From positions 1 to 64,000 of the forward strand of contig CACOTF010000001.1 of assembly GCA_902630065.1 (NCBI GenBank): a stretch of DNA of 64,000 nt, given 5' to 3'. The notes beneath the pieces were generated by a model. It made no database searches. It saw only the letters and a program-made list of their open reading frames with translations, and had not been told where the DNA came from. Shown here in pieces: positions 49,591-62,133 of this stretch (its first letter is position 1; every line of letters starts with the position of its first letter). The position numbers and the translations under genes are program-made. The DNA is from an uncultured Pelagibacteraceae bacterium. GTDB lineage: Bacteria; Pseudomonadota; Alphaproteobacteria; Pelagibacterales; Pelagibacteraceae.

Positions 49591-50131
49591 CATTTTACAT
49601 CCAAATATTTCGAATATTAATAAAAACAATATCGATATTAATTTATCTGAAGAAAAAATTAAAATTAATATCAGGGGAAAAAATAAAGAATTTTTTACCA
49701 AAGTGGGTAAAATTCTATCTATTATTTTACCTTCTGAGCCAAATACCAGTTCATCAAATGAAAGCTATGATGTTTTGTGGCTAAGTCCGGATGAATGGAT
49801 GATATATTTTGATGAAAATAAAAATTCAAATATTTTTGATCAACTTTATAAAGATATTTCGTCTTTAAATTTTGGATCAATTACTGATATCTCTTCACAA
49901 TTAATTTGCATAAATATAAAAGGAGAAAATATATTTGAATTATTATCATCTGGATCACCTTTTAATTTCGAAAAATTTAAAAATAATGTTGGTTCATCAA
50001 CACAAACAATAGTAAATCATATTGATGTAATTCTTCATCACAAGTCAAAGAATAATGTTAATTTATTTGTAAGAAGATCGTTTTCAGAGCACCTTTATGA
50101 ATGGTTAGTTGATAGCTCTAATTTTGTCTAA
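49583..50131 (+). CDS. soxG: sarcosine oxidase subunit gamma
   Basis: LWLSPDEWMIYFDE ... RRSFSEHLYEWL; position after soxA. Confidence 0.85.
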   Translation: MLDILHPNISNINKNNIDINLSEEKIKINIRGKNKEFFTKVGKILSIILPSEPNTSSSNESYDVLWLSPDEWMIYFDENKNSNIFDQLYKDISSLNFGSITDISSQLICINIKGENIFELLSSGSPFNFEKFKNNVGSSTQTIVNHIDVILHHKSKNNVNLFVRRSFSEHLYEWLVDSSNFV

Positions 50132-51454
50132 TTTATAATTCAAATAAAAATAAGTATAACCAAGATACATCAGAGAGAAAATCCAATTGAATATTACCCA
50201 TAACCAAAAAAATTCAGAAAAGTCAGAATTAAAATAAATTGCAGTATAAAATACGACAAATGGAAAAATTCCATTTCGGCAAATATTAGCAATTAATGCG
50301 TTTTCAGCTTTTTTTAAAGCCATAAAAAAACCATTTGATAAAAAAAATATTGGATAAGCTGGTAGCACAAAGGCTGAAATCTCTAAATATAATTTTCCAA
50401 ATTCAACGACCTCTAAATCTTTTGAAAATAATTTTGTTATCATTTCAGCACCAAAATAAATAATAAAAGAAGAAATAATCATTATAATGAAAGCATATTT
50501 TATAGCTTGGAAGTACGTTTCTTTAATTCTTAAAATATTTCGTGCACCAAAATTTTGAGCAATAATTGTGATAATTGCTGTATTTATTCCCAAAATTGGC
50601 AATAAAACCACTTGTTCTATTTTGGTGCCAGCTCCATAACCAGCTGCTGCATATTCTCCTGATAAACCTGCATATTTGAATACAATAGCAGAAGCAATAG
50701 AATAACCACAAATTGAAATTATTATTGGCATAGATTGAAAAAAAATATTTTTTAAAAAAAAAAATTTAGGAATAAAATAAGAAATAAGTATGTTTTTAAT
50801 TAATTTACTTTTTAAAACTTTTTCAAATATGATTAAAAAAGCGACCGTTTGAGCAATTAGAGTCGCTATTGCAATACCCTTCATACCCAAAGCTGGTATG
50901 AAATAAAATCCAAATATTAAAATTGGATTTAACAATATGTTTAAAAAAAAAGATAATATTAAAGCATTTCTATAAGTTTTCGTATCACCTTCTGCATGAA
51001 GTAATGAATTTAATGCAACAACTAAAATAAAAATAAACGAACCAAGGAAAATGATATCTGTATATTGTAAGCCAAGATTTATTACCTCGTTAGTTGAACC
51101 CATTATTGAAAAAAGGTCTGATGCATAATTTAAACCAATAAAAGTAATCAACAGAATTATCAAAAAAGAAAAGAAAATTAATTGGCAGAAATAAATTGAA
51201 GCATTTTTATTATTTTTTTCTCCAATGCTATTACCTATCAGTGATGTACCTGCAACTGTGATACCAATAGATGAGGCAATAATAATAAAATAAATTGGAA
51301 AAGATTTTGTTAAAGCTGACAAAGCTTCAGGTGATATTTTTCCTGCAAAATATGTATCAGCAATATTATATAACGTTTGAAAGAGTGTACCTACTGATGC
51401 AGGTATCGCTAATTTTTTAATTAATTCTTTGATGTCATCACTTAATAAATTCAT
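50105..51454 (-). CDS. MATE family efflux transporter
   Basis: LAIPASVGTLFQTLYNIADTYFAGKISPEALSAL; 12-TM pattern. Confidence 0.93.
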   Translation of the reverse strand: MNLLSDDIKELIKKLAIPASVGTLFQTLYNIADTYFAGKISPEALSALTKSFPIYFIIIASSIGITVAGTSLIGNSIGEKNNKNASIYFCQLIFFSFLIILLITFIGLNYASDLFSIMGSTNEVINLGLQYTDIIFLGSFIFILVVALNSLLHAEGDTKTYRNALILSFFLNILLNPILIFGFYFIPALGMKGIAIATLIAQTVAFLIIFEKVLKSKLIKNILISYFIPKFFFLKNIFFQSMPIIISICGYSIASAIVFKYAGLSGEYAAAGYGAGTKIEQVVLLPILGINTAIITIIAQNFGARNILRIKETYFQAIKYAFIIMIISSFIIYFGAEMITKLFSKDLEVVEFGKLYLEISAFVLPAYPIFFLSNGFFMALKKAENALIANICRNGIFPFVVFYTAIYFNSDFSEFFWLWVIFNWIFSLMYLGYTYFYLNYKLDKIRAIN

Positions 51455-51458
51455 GATA

Positions 51459-52343
51459 TTATTTTTTTGAATTTATCATTTGATTGTGTCTCATTGTGAA
51501 ACGTTTTATTTGGTCATTTGTCAATTTATCAAAACAATTTGGACATGATAGTCCTACTTTATACTTTTTTGATTTGGTTAGTTTTTTATGCAATGGCATT
51601 CTACAACCACCACAAACAGTATAATTTCCAATTTCTAGGTTTTTTTTAATAGTAACTCTTTTATCAAAAACAAAACATTCACCATTCCAATTACTTTTTT
51701 TTGGATCAGTTTTTTTAAGATAATTCAAGATACCACCCTTAAGCATATAAACATTTTTAAAACCTTTATTATTAAGATAATTAGACGCTTTTTCACACCT
51801 GATACCTCCGGTGCAAAACATCCCTATTGATTCATCTTTATTAAATTTTGATAAATAATTTTTAAAATCTCTAAAATTTTTAGTTTCTGGATTAAGAGCA
51901 TTTTTAAATGTACCAATCTTATATTCAAAAGGTTTTCTGGCATCAATCAGTTTAATATTTTTTTTAGATATAAATTCGTCCCATTTTTTAGGTGATAAAT
52001 ATTTCTTATTAAAAAAATTTTTAAAATTAATTTTTTCATTAATTGGAACTACTTCATCTTTTATTTTAACTTTATTTTTTGAGTATGGTAATATTTTTGA
52101 GTTAAATTTATTTTGAATATCAAATCTATCAATTGATAAGATATTCTTTATTTTTGTAATTGTAAGTTTAATTTTTTTATGACTACCTGATATTGTGCCA
52201 TTAATTCCTTCAGGAGATAATATTATAAGACCTTTAATATCAAGCTTATTAGTTTCTTTTAAAATATTTTTTTTAATAATTTTTAATTTATTAAGTTTTG
52301 ATATTTTATAAAAAGATAGGATTTCAAACATAATTACCAACAA
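51459..52343 (-). CDS. rhodanese-like tRNA uridine hydroxylase (TrhO/YceA type)
   Basis: GLIILSPEGINGTISG; LIDARKPFEYKIGTFKNALNP; MFCTGGIRCEKAS; C-terminal CGGC/CPNC. Confidence 0.9.
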   Translation of the reverse strand: MLVIMFEILSFYKISKLNKLKIIKKNILKETNKLDIKGLIILSPEGINGTISGSHKKIKLTITKIKNILSIDRFDIQNKFNSKILPYSKNKVKIKDEVVPINEKINFKNFFNKKYLSPKKWDEFISKKNIKLIDARKPFEYKIGTFKNALNPETKNFRDFKNYLSKFNKDESIGMFCTGGIRCEKASNYLNNKGFKNVYMLKGGILNYLKKTDPKKSNWNGECFVFDKRVTIKKNLEIGNYTVCGGCRMPLHKKLTKSKKYKVGLSCPNCFDKLTNDQIKRFTMRHNQMINSKK

Positions 52344-52981
52344 ACTGTAAAACCATCGCCAATTGGTAAAATATACTTATTAATAGGTGATTTTTTTATG
52401 TATTTATTAAATTCTCTTAATTTTATGGTTAATTTGTCTTTTATCTTTGGATTTGCAACATCTCCTTTCCAAAGTGTATTATCAATTAAAATTATACCCT
52501 TTTTGCTTTTTAATTTAAGAGACTGATTAAAATAATTTATATAATTTTCTTTATCTGCATCAATTAATATCACATCATATTTTTCCTTTTTCTTAATTAG
52601 ATTTTCAAGAGCAATTTTTCCATTTTCACAAAGAAGATTTATTTTTTTATCTTGCTTTGCTTCTTTAAAAAACTTAATTGCCTCATTGTTAGTTTTTAAA
52701 TTTTTATCTATACCAATTAATTTGCAATTCTTAGGTAAGGCAAGAGCAGCAGATAAAATGCTGTAACCTGTAAAAGTGCCAATTTCTAAATATGATTTAT
52801 AGTTATTAATTTTTATGATAAATTGTATGAAGTTAGCTTGTAGAATTGAAATTTGTAATTTTTTAATATGACCAAGTTTTTCGTTATATTTTAATAATTT
52901 TTTTTGTACTTTGTGAAGATTATTTGTATGTGAAAAAATATAATTGATCATATTTTGATCAATTATGAAATTTTTATCCAT
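52334..52981 (-). CDS. SAM-dependent O-methyltransferase
   Basis: [50 protein letters not shown]. Confidence 0.88.
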   Translation of the reverse strand: MDKNFIIDQNMINYIFSHTNNLHKVQKKLLKYNEKLGHIKKLQISILQANFIQFIIKINNYKSYLEIGTFTGYSILSAALALPKNCKLIGIDKNLKTNNEAIKFFKEAKQDKKINLLCENGKIALENLIKKKEKYDVILIDADKENYINYFNQSLKLKSKKGIILIDNTLWKGDVANPKIKDKLTIKLREFNKYIKKSPINKYILPIGDGFTVCW

Positions 52982-54440
52982 TCAACTTTTCTTTTAATAT
53001 TTTGTTTATTAATTGAGGATTGCCTTTTCCTTTACTTTCTTTCATGGCTTGACCAACAAAAAAACCAAATAATTTATCTTTACCAGATTTATATTCAGCA
53101 ACCTTATCTGAATTATTTTCAATAACTTTATTTATCAATTCCTCTATCGCTTTTGGATCGCTTTCTTGTTTTAAACTTTTTTCTTTTACTATTATTAATG
53201 GATCTTGATCTCCATCTATCATTTGTTCAAAAACCGTTTTAGCTATTTTTCCTGATATGGTTCCATCTTTTATAAGGTTTATAAGTTTTGATAGATTTTT
53301 AGCACTAACTGGGCTTTGAGATATTTCTAAATTTTTTTCATTTAAAACTGCAAATAATTCACCTGTAATCCAGTTTGTTGCTAATTTAACATCTGAATTT
53401 TTTATAACTTCTTCAAAGAAATTTGATGTTTCAATATCAGATACCAAAATTGTTGCTTCATATGGTGAAAGATTAAATTTATCTATAAATCTTTTTTTCT
53501 TTTCATCTGGTAATTCAGGTATATCTGATTTTATTTTTTCAATTAACTCCTGGCTTATTTCAAGCGGTAATAGATCTGGATCAGGAAAATATCTGTAATC
53601 ATGCGCGTCTTCTTTTGATCTCATAGATCTTGTCTCATTTCTTTTAGTGTCAAAAAGTCTTGTCTCTTGATCTATTTCTTTCCCCTCCTCTAACAAATCT
53701 ATTTGTCTATTTGCTTCGGATATTATTGCCATTTGCATAAATTTTATTGAATTAACATTTTTAATTTCACACCTGGTGCCGAATTCAGTCTCCCCTTTTA
53801 ATCTTACTGATACATTAACATCTGCCCTCAAAGAACCTTCTTGCATATTGCCATCACATGTTCCTAAATATCTCATTATTGATCTTAATTTTTTTATATA
53901 AACGTTGACTTCATCTGGAGATCTCAAATCAGGCTTACTTACTATTTCCATTAAAGCCACTCCAGATCTATTTAAATCAACTAATGTATTATTTGGATCA
54001 ATATCATGAATACTTTTACCTGCATCTTGCTCTAAGTGTAATCTTTCAATTCCAATTTCTTTTTGACCATTCGGCATATCCAAAATTACTTTTCCTTCAC
54101 CGACAATTGGATATTTGTATTGAGAGATTTGATAACCTTGGGGTAAATCTGCATAAAAATAATTTTTTCTATCAAAGACAGATTTTTTATTTATTTTGGC
54201 TTTAAGTCCTATTCCAGTTTTAATTGCTTGTTCAATACAAAATTCATTTATAACTGGTAACATTCCTGGAAATGCTGCATCTACAAGACTAACTTGTGTG
54301 TTTGGTTCTGCACCAAATTTTGTTGATGATTGAGAGAAAAGTTTTGACTCTGAAGTAACTTGAGCGTGCACTTCTAAACCAATTATCACTTCATATTGTT
54401 TATTTTCTCTTTCAATAAGATATTCACTATTTTTACTCAC
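52974..54440 (-). CDS. gatB: Asp/Glu-tRNA(Asn/Gln) amidotransferase subunit B
   Basis: [48 protein letters not shown]. Confidence 0.98.
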   Translation of the reverse strand: MSKNSEYLIERENKQYEVIIGLEVHAQVTSESKLFSQSSTKFGAEPNTQVSLVDAAFPGMLPVINEFCIEQAIKTGIGLKAKINKKSVFDRKNYFYADLPQGYQISQYKYPIVGEGKVILDMPNGQKEIGIERLHLEQDAGKSIHDIDPNNTLVDLNRSGVALMEIVSKPDLRSPDEVNVYIKKLRSIMRYLGTCDGNMQEGSLRADVNVSVRLKGETEFGTRCEIKNVNSIKFMQMAIISEANRQIDLLEEGKEIDQETRLFDTKRNETRSMRSKEDAHDYRYFPDPDLLPLEISQELIEKIKSDIPELPDEKKKRFIDKFNLSPYEATILVSDIETSNFFEEVIKNSDVKLATNWITGELFAVLNEKNLEISQSPVSAKNLSKLINLIKDGTISGKIAKTVFEQMIDGDQDPLIIVKEKSLKQESDPKAIEELINKVIENNSDKVAEYKSGKDKLFGFFVGQAMKESKGKGNPQLINKILKEKLNG

Positions 54441-55893
54441 TTAACCACCAGTCTGAAATATCATTTTTAAAATTAATCCTATCTTCTAATGCATAAGAAA
54501 TATTAAGTATATTTTGCTCATCAAAAGGTTTTCCAATTACTTGAAGGCCTAAAGGATAATTATTTTTATCTTTACCAGCTGGTATAGAAATACCTGGTAA
54601 GCCTGCTAGATTTATTGGAACTGTAAATATATCATTTAAATACATTGATACTGGATCGTTTGTTTTTTCACCAATTTTAAATGCTGAACTTGGAGTAGAT
54701 GGAGTTAAAATTGCATCAACTTTAGAAAAGGCATCATCAAAATCTTTTTTTATTAATTGTCTTACTTTCTGCGCTTTTAGATAATAGGCATCATAGTAAC
54801 CAGAAGATAAAACATAAGTTCCAATCATAATTCTTCTTTTAACTTCATCACCAAAACCTTCAGATCTAGTTTTTTCGTACATTTCTATTAAATTTTGACC
54901 AGGAGATCTAAATCCATATTTAACACCATCATATCTTGCTAGATTTGAAGATGCTTCAGCTGGTGCAACAATATAATAAGTTGGTAATGCGTAATTAGTA
55001 TGTGGAAGCGAAATATCGATAATTTCTGCTCCGCAATCTTTTGCATATGAGATACCATTTTTCCATAGCTGTTCAATTTCGTCAGGCATATTGTCAACTC
55101 TATATTCTTTAGGAATACCAATTTTCTTTCCTTTAATATCTTTTGATAATTCTTTTGAATAACAATTTCTTTTGTAATCAATTGAAGTTGAATCTTTTTG
55201 ATCAAATGAAGAGATCACCTCTAAAAGCATAGAACAGTCTCTTACATTTTTCGTCATAGGTCCTGCTTGGTCTAAAGATGAAGCAAATGCTACAATTCCA
55301 TAACGAGAACAACTTCCATATGTAGGTTTAAGTCCAACAGTTCCTGTAAATGATGCTGGTTGACGAATAGATCCACCTGTATCTGTTCCAATGGTAACTG
55401 GAGTTAAATTTGCGGCGACAGCTGCAGAAGAACCTCCTGAAGATCCACCAGGGACTAAATTTTCTCCTACAGGATTTTGAACATTTCCAAAAAAACTAGT
55501 TTCATTTGAAGAGCCCATAGCAAATTCATCACAATTAAGTTTACCAAGAAGTATTGCTCCTTGACTCCACAAATTTTGAGTAACCGTAGACTCATATGTG
55601 GGAACAAAGTTATTTAATATTTTGCTACCTGCTGTTGTTCTAACTCCATTTGTACAAAATAAATCTTTAACAGCAATAGGAATACCTGGTAGTTTAAAAT
55701 CTAAATTAGGATTAGAGTCAAATTTCTTTGATTGATCTATTGCTTTTTCAAAATTATCTGTAACATAAACATTTAATTTTTTTGATTTTTCAGCGCGGTT
55801 TATAAATGCTTTTGTAATTTCCTCTGAAGATAGTTTTTTTTCTTTTATATTCGATGTTAATTCGAATAAACTTTGACTTGTTATATCTGACAT
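54433..55893 (-). CDS. gatA: Asp/Glu-tRNA(Asn/Gln) amidotransferase subunit A
   Basis: [65 protein letters not shown]. Confidence 0.98.
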   Translation of the reverse strand: MSDITSQSLFELTSNIKEKKLSSEEITKAFINRAEKSKKLNVYVTDNFEKAIDQSKKFDSNPNLDFKLPGIPIAVKDLFCTNGVRTTAGSKILNNFVPTYESTVTQNLWSQGAILLGKLNCDEFAMGSSNETSFFGNVQNPVGENLVPGGSSGGSSAAVAANLTPVTIGTDTGGSIRQPASFTGTVGLKPTYGSCSRYGIVAFASSLDQAGPMTKNVRDCSMLLEVISSFDQKDSTSIDYKRNCYSKELSKDIKGKKIGIPKEYRVDNMPDEIEQLWKNGISYAKDCGAEIIDISLPHTNYALPTYYIVAPAEASSNLARYDGVKYGFRSPGQNLIEMYEKTRSEGFGDEVKRRIMIGTYVLSSGYYDAYYLKAQKVRQLIKKDFDDAFSKVDAILTPSTPSSAFKIGEKTNDPVSMYLNDIFTVPINLAGLPGISIPAGKDKNNYPLGLQVIGKPFDEQNILNISYALEDRINFKNDISDWWLSE

Positions 55894-56180
55894 TATTCAA
55901 CAACCTTTGGTACAACAAAAAAATCTTTATTTTCTTCAGGTGAGTTTTTTAAAATTTTTTCTCTGATATTTTCTGATTTAATTTCATCTTTTCTAAATCT
56001 TAGGGTGGTCTCAGCAATTGATGTTAAAGCTTGAACATTATCAGTATTTAATTCATTTAATTTTTCTATAAATTCAAATATATTATTCAAGTCGCCCTTT
56101 AATTTGTTAGCTTTTTCATCATCAACAGAAATTCTTGCTAATTTCGAAATGTGCTTTACTGTTTTAAGATCTATACTCAT
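55893..56180 (-). CDS. gatC: Asp/Glu-tRNA(Asn/Gln) amidotransferase subunit C
   Basis: [47 protein letters not shown]; start adjusted to internal ATG. Confidence 0.94.
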   Translation of the reverse strand: MSIDLKTVKHISKLARISVDDEKANKLKGDLNNIFEFIEKLNELNTDNVQALTSIAETTLRFRKDEIKSENIREKILKNSPEENKDFFVVPKVVE

Positions 56181-56229
56181 ATGGTAAAAATATTGCCGCA
56201 AACTATCACTTAAGTAAATAATATACAAT

Positions 56230-56685
56230 ATGATCACAATTGAGGAATTTAAAAAGAAACAGCTAAATACATCTAGATTAATTGGTCTTGATTTAGGTTC
56301 AAAGAGAATTGGTGTAGCTATATGTGATGAAAATCAAAAAATTGCCACACCGCTTAAAACAATAAACAAATCCAAATTTGAAGATCTTATCAATGAATTA
56401 GAGGATATTATTAAAGAAAATAATATTAAAGGAATAATTATTGGTAATCCAATTAATATGGATGGTAGCTTAGGTAAATCCTCTCAATCAGTAAATGATG
56501 TGTCAAAAGCAATATCAAAAGAAATTGATATTCCAATAAGTCTTTGGGATGAAAGATTATCAACAGTTGGAGCGTTTAAATTAACCGAAAATTTAGGTAT
56601 TAACGTAACTAAAAGAGAAAAAAATATAGATAAAAATGCTGCTGCATTTATCTTACAGGGTGCCATAGATTTTATTAATAATTAA
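56230..56685 (+). CDS. ruvX: Holliday junction resolvase-like RuvX/YqgF
   Basis: IGLDLGSKRIGVAICDENQKIATPL; IIIGNPINMDGSLGKSSQSV; DERLSTVGA. Confidence 0.94.
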   Translation: MITIEEFKKKQLNTSRLIGLDLGSKRIGVAICDENQKIATPLKTINKSKFEDLINELEDIIKENNIKGIIIGNPINMDGSLGKSSQSVNDVSKAISKEIDIPISLWDERLSTVGAFKLTENLGINVTKREKNIDKNAAAFILQGAIDFINN

Positions 56686-56727
56686 TACTTGCATTAATCA
56701 ACCTTTGTGGCTATAGAGTTGGTTTTA

Positions 56728-57666
56728 ATGGCAACTAAAACCAAAGCTATTAAAATTTCTCAAAAACATCTCCTAGGTATTCAAGATTTATCAATAAATG
56801 ATGTTAATTTAATCTTAAAAGAAGCTGAAAAATTTATTGAATTAAACAAAAGCAAAAATAAAAAATTAGATTTACTTAAGGGGAAAACTCAAATTAACCT
56901 CTTTTTTGAACCATCAACAAGAACACAAAGCTCATTTGAACTAGCAGGAAAAAGATTAGGTGCAGATGTTATGTCAATGAATATAACAAACTCAGCAATT
57001 AAAAAAGGTGAAACGCTAATAGACACTGCAATGACATTAAATGCAATGCATCCTGATATAATAGTTATTAGACATCAAGATTCAGGAGCTTGTAATCTTT
57101 TATCTCAAAAAGTTAATTGTGCTGTTTTAAATGCTGGTGATGGAAGGAGAGAGCACCCTACCCAAGCATTACTTGATGCATTAACTATATTGAATAGGAA
57201 AAAAAAAATTCAAGGATTAAAGGTTGCAATTTGTGGAGATATTCTACATTCAAGAGTAGCAAGATCTAATATTTACTTGCTAAACATGTTGGGTGCCGAA
57301 GTTAATATTGTAGCTCCTTCAAACCTTTTACCAAAAGATATAGAAAAATTTGGGGTTAATATTTTTTCAAATATGAAGAAAGGTGTAAAAGATTGCGACA
57401 TAGTAATGATGCTTAGACTTCAAAATGAAAGAATGAGTAGTTCATTCCTGTCATCTAATAGAGAGTATTATGAATACTATGGACTAACACAGGATAAATT
57501 AGAATATGCAAAATCAGATTCAATTATTATGCATCCTGGTCCAATGAACCGCGGTATTGAAATTGATACAAAACTAGCTGATGACACCAATATGAGTGTT
57601 GTAAAAGAGCAAGTTGAATTAGGTGTTGCGATAAGAATGGCATGTTTAAAAATTTTTTGTGAATGA
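56728..57666 (+). CDS. pyrB: aspartate carbamoyltransferase catalytic subunit
   Basis: [58 protein letters not shown]; start adjusted to MATKTK. Confidence 0.97.
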   Translation: MATKTKAIKISQKHLLGIQDLSINDVNLILKEAEKFIELNKSKNKKLDLLKGKTQINLFFEPSTRTQSSFELAGKRLGADVMSMNITNSAIKKGETLIDTAMTLNAMHPDIIVIRHQDSGACNLLSQKVNCAVLNAGDGRREHPTQALLDALTILNRKKKIQGLKVAICGDILHSRVARSNIYLLNMLGAEVNIVAPSNLLPKDIEKFGVNIFSNMKKGVKDCDIVMMLRLQNERMSSSFLSSNREYYEYYGLTQDKLEYAKSDSIIMHPGPMNRGIEIDTKLADDTNMSVVKEQVELGVAIRMACLKIFCE

Positions 57667-58952
57667 TGAAAAAAAAATACTTTATTAACGCAAATATAAT
57701 TGATCCTCATAACAACATGAGTGAGATAGGAGGATTAATAATAGGTGAAGATGGAAAAATTGAAGGTGTTGGAAAAAAGGTGAATAAAAACAACATTCCT
57801 AGTAGAGAAAAAGTTATTGATTTAAAAGAGAATTATATTTTCCCAGGTATAGTTGATATGAGAGTATTTGTGGGTGAACCAGGTTATGAATATAAAGAAA
57901 ATTTCAGAACTTTGAGCAATGCTGCATTATCTGGGGGAGTAACCTCAGTTGTAACAATGCCTAATACTGATCCAATAATCGACAACGTTTCAATAGTAGA
58001 TTTTTTAAAAAGACGAGGCAGAGATAAATCAAAAATAAATATATTTCCCACAGCATCTTTAACAAAGGGTACTGAAGGTACAAATATGACAGAGTTTGGT
58101 CTTCTGCAAAGTAAAGGGATAATAGCATTTACAGATGGAATTAGAACAATTCAGAATACAAGAGTTATGTCCAGAATAATGAATTCAGCAAAAGATTTGG
58201 GATCTTTAATAATGCAACATGCGGAAGATCAAGAATTAGCTGAAAATGGCATGATAAATGATGGAATAATTTCGACAAAACTTGGTTTACAAGGCATCCC
58301 AGAAATAGCTGAACTAATAATTATAGAGAGAGATTTAACATTATTAGAAGAATATAATTGCCGTTATCACATTTCTCAGATTTCATCAGGAAAAGCAGTT
58401 GAAATTATCAGAGATAGAAAAGATAAAGTAAGATTTTCCTGTGGGGTATCAATAAATAATTTATCTTTAAATGAAAATGATATTGGTGACTTTAGAACTT
58501 TTTTAAAATTGTCTCCGCCACTCAGGACTGAAGACGATAGATTAAGTTTAGTGCAAGGATTAAATGATGGTACAATCGATGTAATAGTTTCAGATCACAA
58601 ACCTGAAGATGAAGAGCAAAAAAGATTAACATTTGCTCAAGCCGCAACAGGAGCAACTGGTATTGAAACGTTATTATCCTTGTCATTAGAATTATATCAC
58701 AATGGGTCTGTAAAACTTGAAAAAATTATTGCTGCATTAACCTCCAATCCAGCAAAAATTTTGAAAATTAATAAAGGTAATTTATCTGTAGGTAATGATG
58801 CAGATTTCTGCATTGTGGATATAAATAAACCTTGGATCGTAAAGCAAGAAAATTTGGTTTCTAAATCAAAAAATACGTCAATTGAAAATAAGAGATTACA
58901 AGGAAAAGTAACCAATACATTCGTAAAAGGACAAGAGCTTTACAATATTTAA
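57663..58952 (+). CDS. pyrC: dihydroorotase
   Basis: [47 protein letters not shown]. Confidence 0.93.
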   Translation: MMKKKYFINANIIDPHNNMSEIGGLIIGEDGKIEGVGKKVNKNNIPSREKVIDLKENYIFPGIVDMRVFVGEPGYEYKENFRTLSNAALSGGVTSVVTMPNTDPIIDNVSIVDFLKRRGRDKSKINIFPTASLTKGTEGTNMTEFGLLQSKGIIAFTDGIRTIQNTRVMSRIMNSAKDLGSLIMQHAEDQELAENGMINDGIISTKLGLQGIPEIAELIIIERDLTLLEEYNCRYHISQISSGKAVEIIRDRKDKVRFSCGVSINNLSLNENDIGDFRTFLKLSPPLRTEDDRLSLVQGLNDGTIDVIVSDHKPEDEEQKRLTFAQAATGATGIETLLSLSLELYHNGSVKLEKIIAALTSNPAKILKINKGNLSVGNDADFCIVDINKPWIVKQENLVSKSKNTSIENKRLQGKVTNTFVKGQELYNI

Positions 58953-59525
58953 ATGGAAATATTTATTTTATCACTTTTATCATATTTATTAGGTTCTATT
59001 CCTTTTGGTTTTTTATTAACAAAAATTTTTTTAAAAAAAGACGTAAGAGAAATAGGATCGGGTAATATAGGCGCCACCAATGTTTTAAGAACTGGCAATA
59101 AATTTTTAGGTTACTCAACTTTATTACTAGACATTTTAAAAGCGGTTTTGCCAATAATTTATGTTAAGTTAAATTATCCAGAATTTATTTACATTTGTTC
59201 ATTATCTGTTTTTTTAGGACATGTTTTTCCAATATGGTTAAAATTTAAAGGTGGTAAGGGTGTTGCAACATATGTTGGAATGTTGATTATTTTAAATTAT
59301 TTTTTGGGTATTGTTTTTGGTATCGTTTGGGTAATTACATATTTAATTTCTAAATACTCATCATTAGGATCAATTCTTGGATCATTAAGTGTTCCTATTT
59401 TTATATTTTTTTTTAGCAATGATAACATTATGTTTTACTTCATAATGTTTATTTTAATTTTTTACACTCATAGAGAAAACGTTAAACGCTTGATAAATAA
59501 AGAGGAAACTAAGACAAAAATTTAA
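58953..59525 (+). CDS. plsY: glycerol-3-phosphate acyltransferase PlsY
   Basis: YLLGSIPFGFLLTKIF; IGSGNIGATNVLRTGNK; GHVFPIWLKFKGGKGVATYVG. Confidence 0.97.
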   Translation: MEIFILSLLSYLLGSIPFGFLLTKIFLKKDVREIGSGNIGATNVLRTGNKFLGYSTLLLDILKAVLPIIYVKLNYPEFIYICSLSVFLGHVFPIWLKFKGGKGVATYVGMLIILNYFLGIVFGIVWVITYLISKYSSLGSILGSLSVPIFIFFFSNDNIMFYFIMFILIFYTHRENVKRLINKEETKTKI

Positions 59526-59565
59526 TAATTTGACAGTTTAACTGTTTTAAGTACGTTCTCTAAAT

Positions 59566-62133
59566 ATGAATCTAGTAATTGTTGAAAGTCCAGCTAAAGC
59601 AAAAACAATTAATAAATATTTAGGATCAGATTATACAGTTCTTGCAAGCTATGGACATATAAGAGATCTGCCTTCGAAAAATGGTTCTGTTGATCCTGAA
59701 AATGATTTTAAAATGATTTGGGAAGTAGATAGTTTTTCAAAAAAATATTTAAAAGAAATTACAGATAGTGCTAAAGATTCAAAAAAAATTATTCTAGCTA
59801 CTGATCCTGACAGAGAAGGTGAAGCAATAGCTTGGCATGTAAAAGAGTTTCTTGAAGAAAAAAAATTATTAAAAGATAAAGAAGTTGAAAGAGTTGTTTT
59901 CAACGAAATAACAAAAAAAGCAGTTACAAATGGAATAGATAATCCAAGAAAAATAGAGCCACATTTAGTTGATGCTTATATGGCAAGAAGAGCTCTAGAT
60001 TATCTAGTAGGTTTTAATATCTCCCCCATTCTATGGACAAAATTACCAGGTTCTAAATCTGCTGGTCGAGTTCAGTCTGTAGCTCTAAGACTTTTAACCG
60101 AAAGAGAACAGGAAATAGAAGTTTTTCAACCAAAAGAATTTTGGACTTTAAATATAATTTTTAAAAATAACAAAAATGAAAAAATAAATACAACTATTTC
60201 ACAATTAGATGGAAATAAGGTTGAGAAATTTTCATTTAAAAACAAACAAGATATTAACGACGCTTTATCAAAAATAAAAAATAAAAAATATAACATAACA
60301 GATATAAGTTCAAAAACTTATAACAGAAATCCATCAGGACCTTTTACTACATCAACATTACAACAAACAGCATCGAGTAAACTTGGTTTTGGAGCATCAA
60401 GGACAATGCAAATTGCCCAAAGACTATATCAAGGAATTGATATTGAAGGTGAAACCGTAGGATTAATTACTTATATGAGAACAGATGGAACTAATATTTC
60501 AAAAGATGCGATAACATCTTTCAGAGATTTTATAATGCAGAATTATGGTGATAAATATTTACCAGAACAACCTCTAAATTATAGTGGGAAAAAAGCAAAG
60601 AATGCTCAAGAAGCTCACGAAGCTATACGTCCAACAGAAATTATTCGAAAACCAGAAGATATGAAAAAATACTTAAGCACTGATCAATATAAACTTTATA
60701 ATTTAATATGGTCTAGATCTTTATCATCACAAATGCAGTCAGCAAAATTTGATAGAAAAACTATTACCATCAACTCAGATGATGATAAAAATATATTCAA
60801 AGCTAGTGGTTCAACATTAAAATTTGATGGCTTCCTTAAACTATATAAGATTGATGAAAATGATGATGACAATGAAAATATTTTGCCAGATGTTGAAAAA
60901 GGTGATGTAAAGTTTGAAGATCATATTGATGAACAGCACTATACACAACCACCACCTAGATATTCAGAGGCAAGTCTAGTTAAAAAATTAGAGGAGCTAG
61001 GAATTGGAAGACCATCTACTTATGCAAGTATTATTTCAGTAATAGCTAATAGAGGTTATGCTGACATAAATAATAAAAGATTTTTCCCAACTGATAGAGG
61101 GAAATTACTTTCTGCTTTTTTAGAAAAATTATTTACCAAATATGTTGATTATGATTTTACTGCAAAACTAGAAGATCAATTAGATGATATAACATCAGGC
61201 AAAGAAAATTGGATAAAAGTTTTAGAGAACTTTTGGAAAGACTTTAATTCTAATGTTTCAGGTGTAAAAGAAAAAAGAACCAGAGAAGTATTAGACCTAT
61301 TGAATGAAAGTCTTGGATCGCTAATATTTGAGGTCGATAAAGATGGAAATATTGATAGAAAATGCAAGCTTTGTGAATCTGGGCAACTAAGTTTAAAAAA
61401 TAGTTTTAGAGGTGGTGCCTTTATTGGGTGTTCAAATTATCCAGAATGCAAATTTACAAGACCACTATCAAAATCTAAAGCAGCACAACAATTAACATTA
61501 GCAGAACCTAAATTCATTGGAAAAAATGATAAAGGTAAAGATATTTTTCTTAAAAATGGAAGATTTGGTCCATATTTGCAATTTGAGAAAGAAATCATAG
61601 AGGACGATGAAAAAACTAAAAAGAAAAAAAGAAAATTAAAGAAAGAAGAAAATAATTTAAAAAATGTTTCTATACCTAAAGGAATTGAGATTGAAAATAT
61701 TGATTTAGAAAAGGCAAAATACTTATGCTCGTTACCAGTAAGTTTAGGTAAAAATCCTGAAAATGATAAAGATATTACTGTGAATGTTGGAAGATTTGGT
61801 CCTTACCTTAAATGTGAAAATAAATCTGCTAGACTAGAAAATGTGGACGAATTATTCACAATTGGATTGAATAGAGCTGTTACATTAATTGCTGAAGCTA
61901 AACCAGGAAGGATTTCATCATCTATGATAAAAGATTTAGGAGAACACCCTGAGGATAAAAAGCCAGTTAGAGTCATGAAAGGTCAGTATGGTCCTTACAT
62001 TAAATACAAATCGCTAAATGCGACTATACCTGAAGAAAAAGATCCTGTTGAATTAACTATGGAAGAAGCATTAATTTTAATTGAGAAAAGAAAAGAATAC
62101 GATAAAAATAAAAAGAAAAAGAAAGGCAAATAA
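59566..62133 (+). CDS. topA: DNA topoisomerase I
   Basis: LVIVESPAKAKTINKYLGSDYTVLASYGHIRDLP; ATDPDREGEAIAWH; ITYMRTDGTNIS; C-terminal zinc ribbon. Confidence 0.98.
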   Translation: MNLVIVESPAKAKTINKYLGSDYTVLASYGHIRDLPSKNGSVDPENDFKMIWEVDSFSKKYLKEITDSAKDSKKIILATDPDREGEAIAWHVKEFLEEKKLLKDKEVERVVFNEITKKAVTNGIDNPRKIEPHLVDAYMARRALDYLVGFNISPILWTKLPGSKSAGRVQSVALRLLTEREQEIEVFQPKEFWTLNIIFKNNKNEKINTTISQLDGNKVEKFSFKNKQDINDALSKIKNKKYNITDISSKTYNRNPSGPFTTSTLQQTASSKLGFGASRTMQIAQRLYQGIDIEGETVGLITYMRTDGTNISKDAITSFRDFIMQNYGDKYLPEQPLNYSGKKAKNAQEAHEAIRPTEIIRKPEDMKKYLSTDQYKLYNLIWSRSLSSQMQSAKFDRKTITINSDDDKNIFKASGSTLKFDGFLKLYKIDENDDDNENILPDVEKGDVKFEDHIDEQHYTQPPPRYSEASLVKKLEELGIGRPSTYASIISVIANRGYADINNKRFFPTDRGKLLSAFLEKLFTKYVDYDFTAKLEDQLDDITSGKENWIKVLENFWKDFNSNVSGVKEKRTREVLDLLNESLGSLIFEVDKDGNIDRKCKLCESGQLSLKNSFRGGAFIGCSNYPECKFTRPLSKSKAAQQLTLAEPKFIGKNDKGKDIFLKNGRFGPYLQFEKEIIEDDEKTKKKKRKLKKEENNLKNVSIPKGIEIENIDLEKAKYLCSLPVSLGKNPENDKDITVNVGRFGPYLKCENKSARLENVDELFTIGLNRAVTLIAEAKPGRISSSMIKDLGEHPEDKKPVRVMKGQYGPYIKYKSLNATIPEEKDPVELTMEEALILIEKRKEYDKNKKKKKGK

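Noticed and set aside
59526-59565. ACAGTTTAACTGT palindrome between plsY and topA
   Set aside because: Short (6-bp arms), followed by only a modest T-run (TTTT); too weak to call a terminator or operator.
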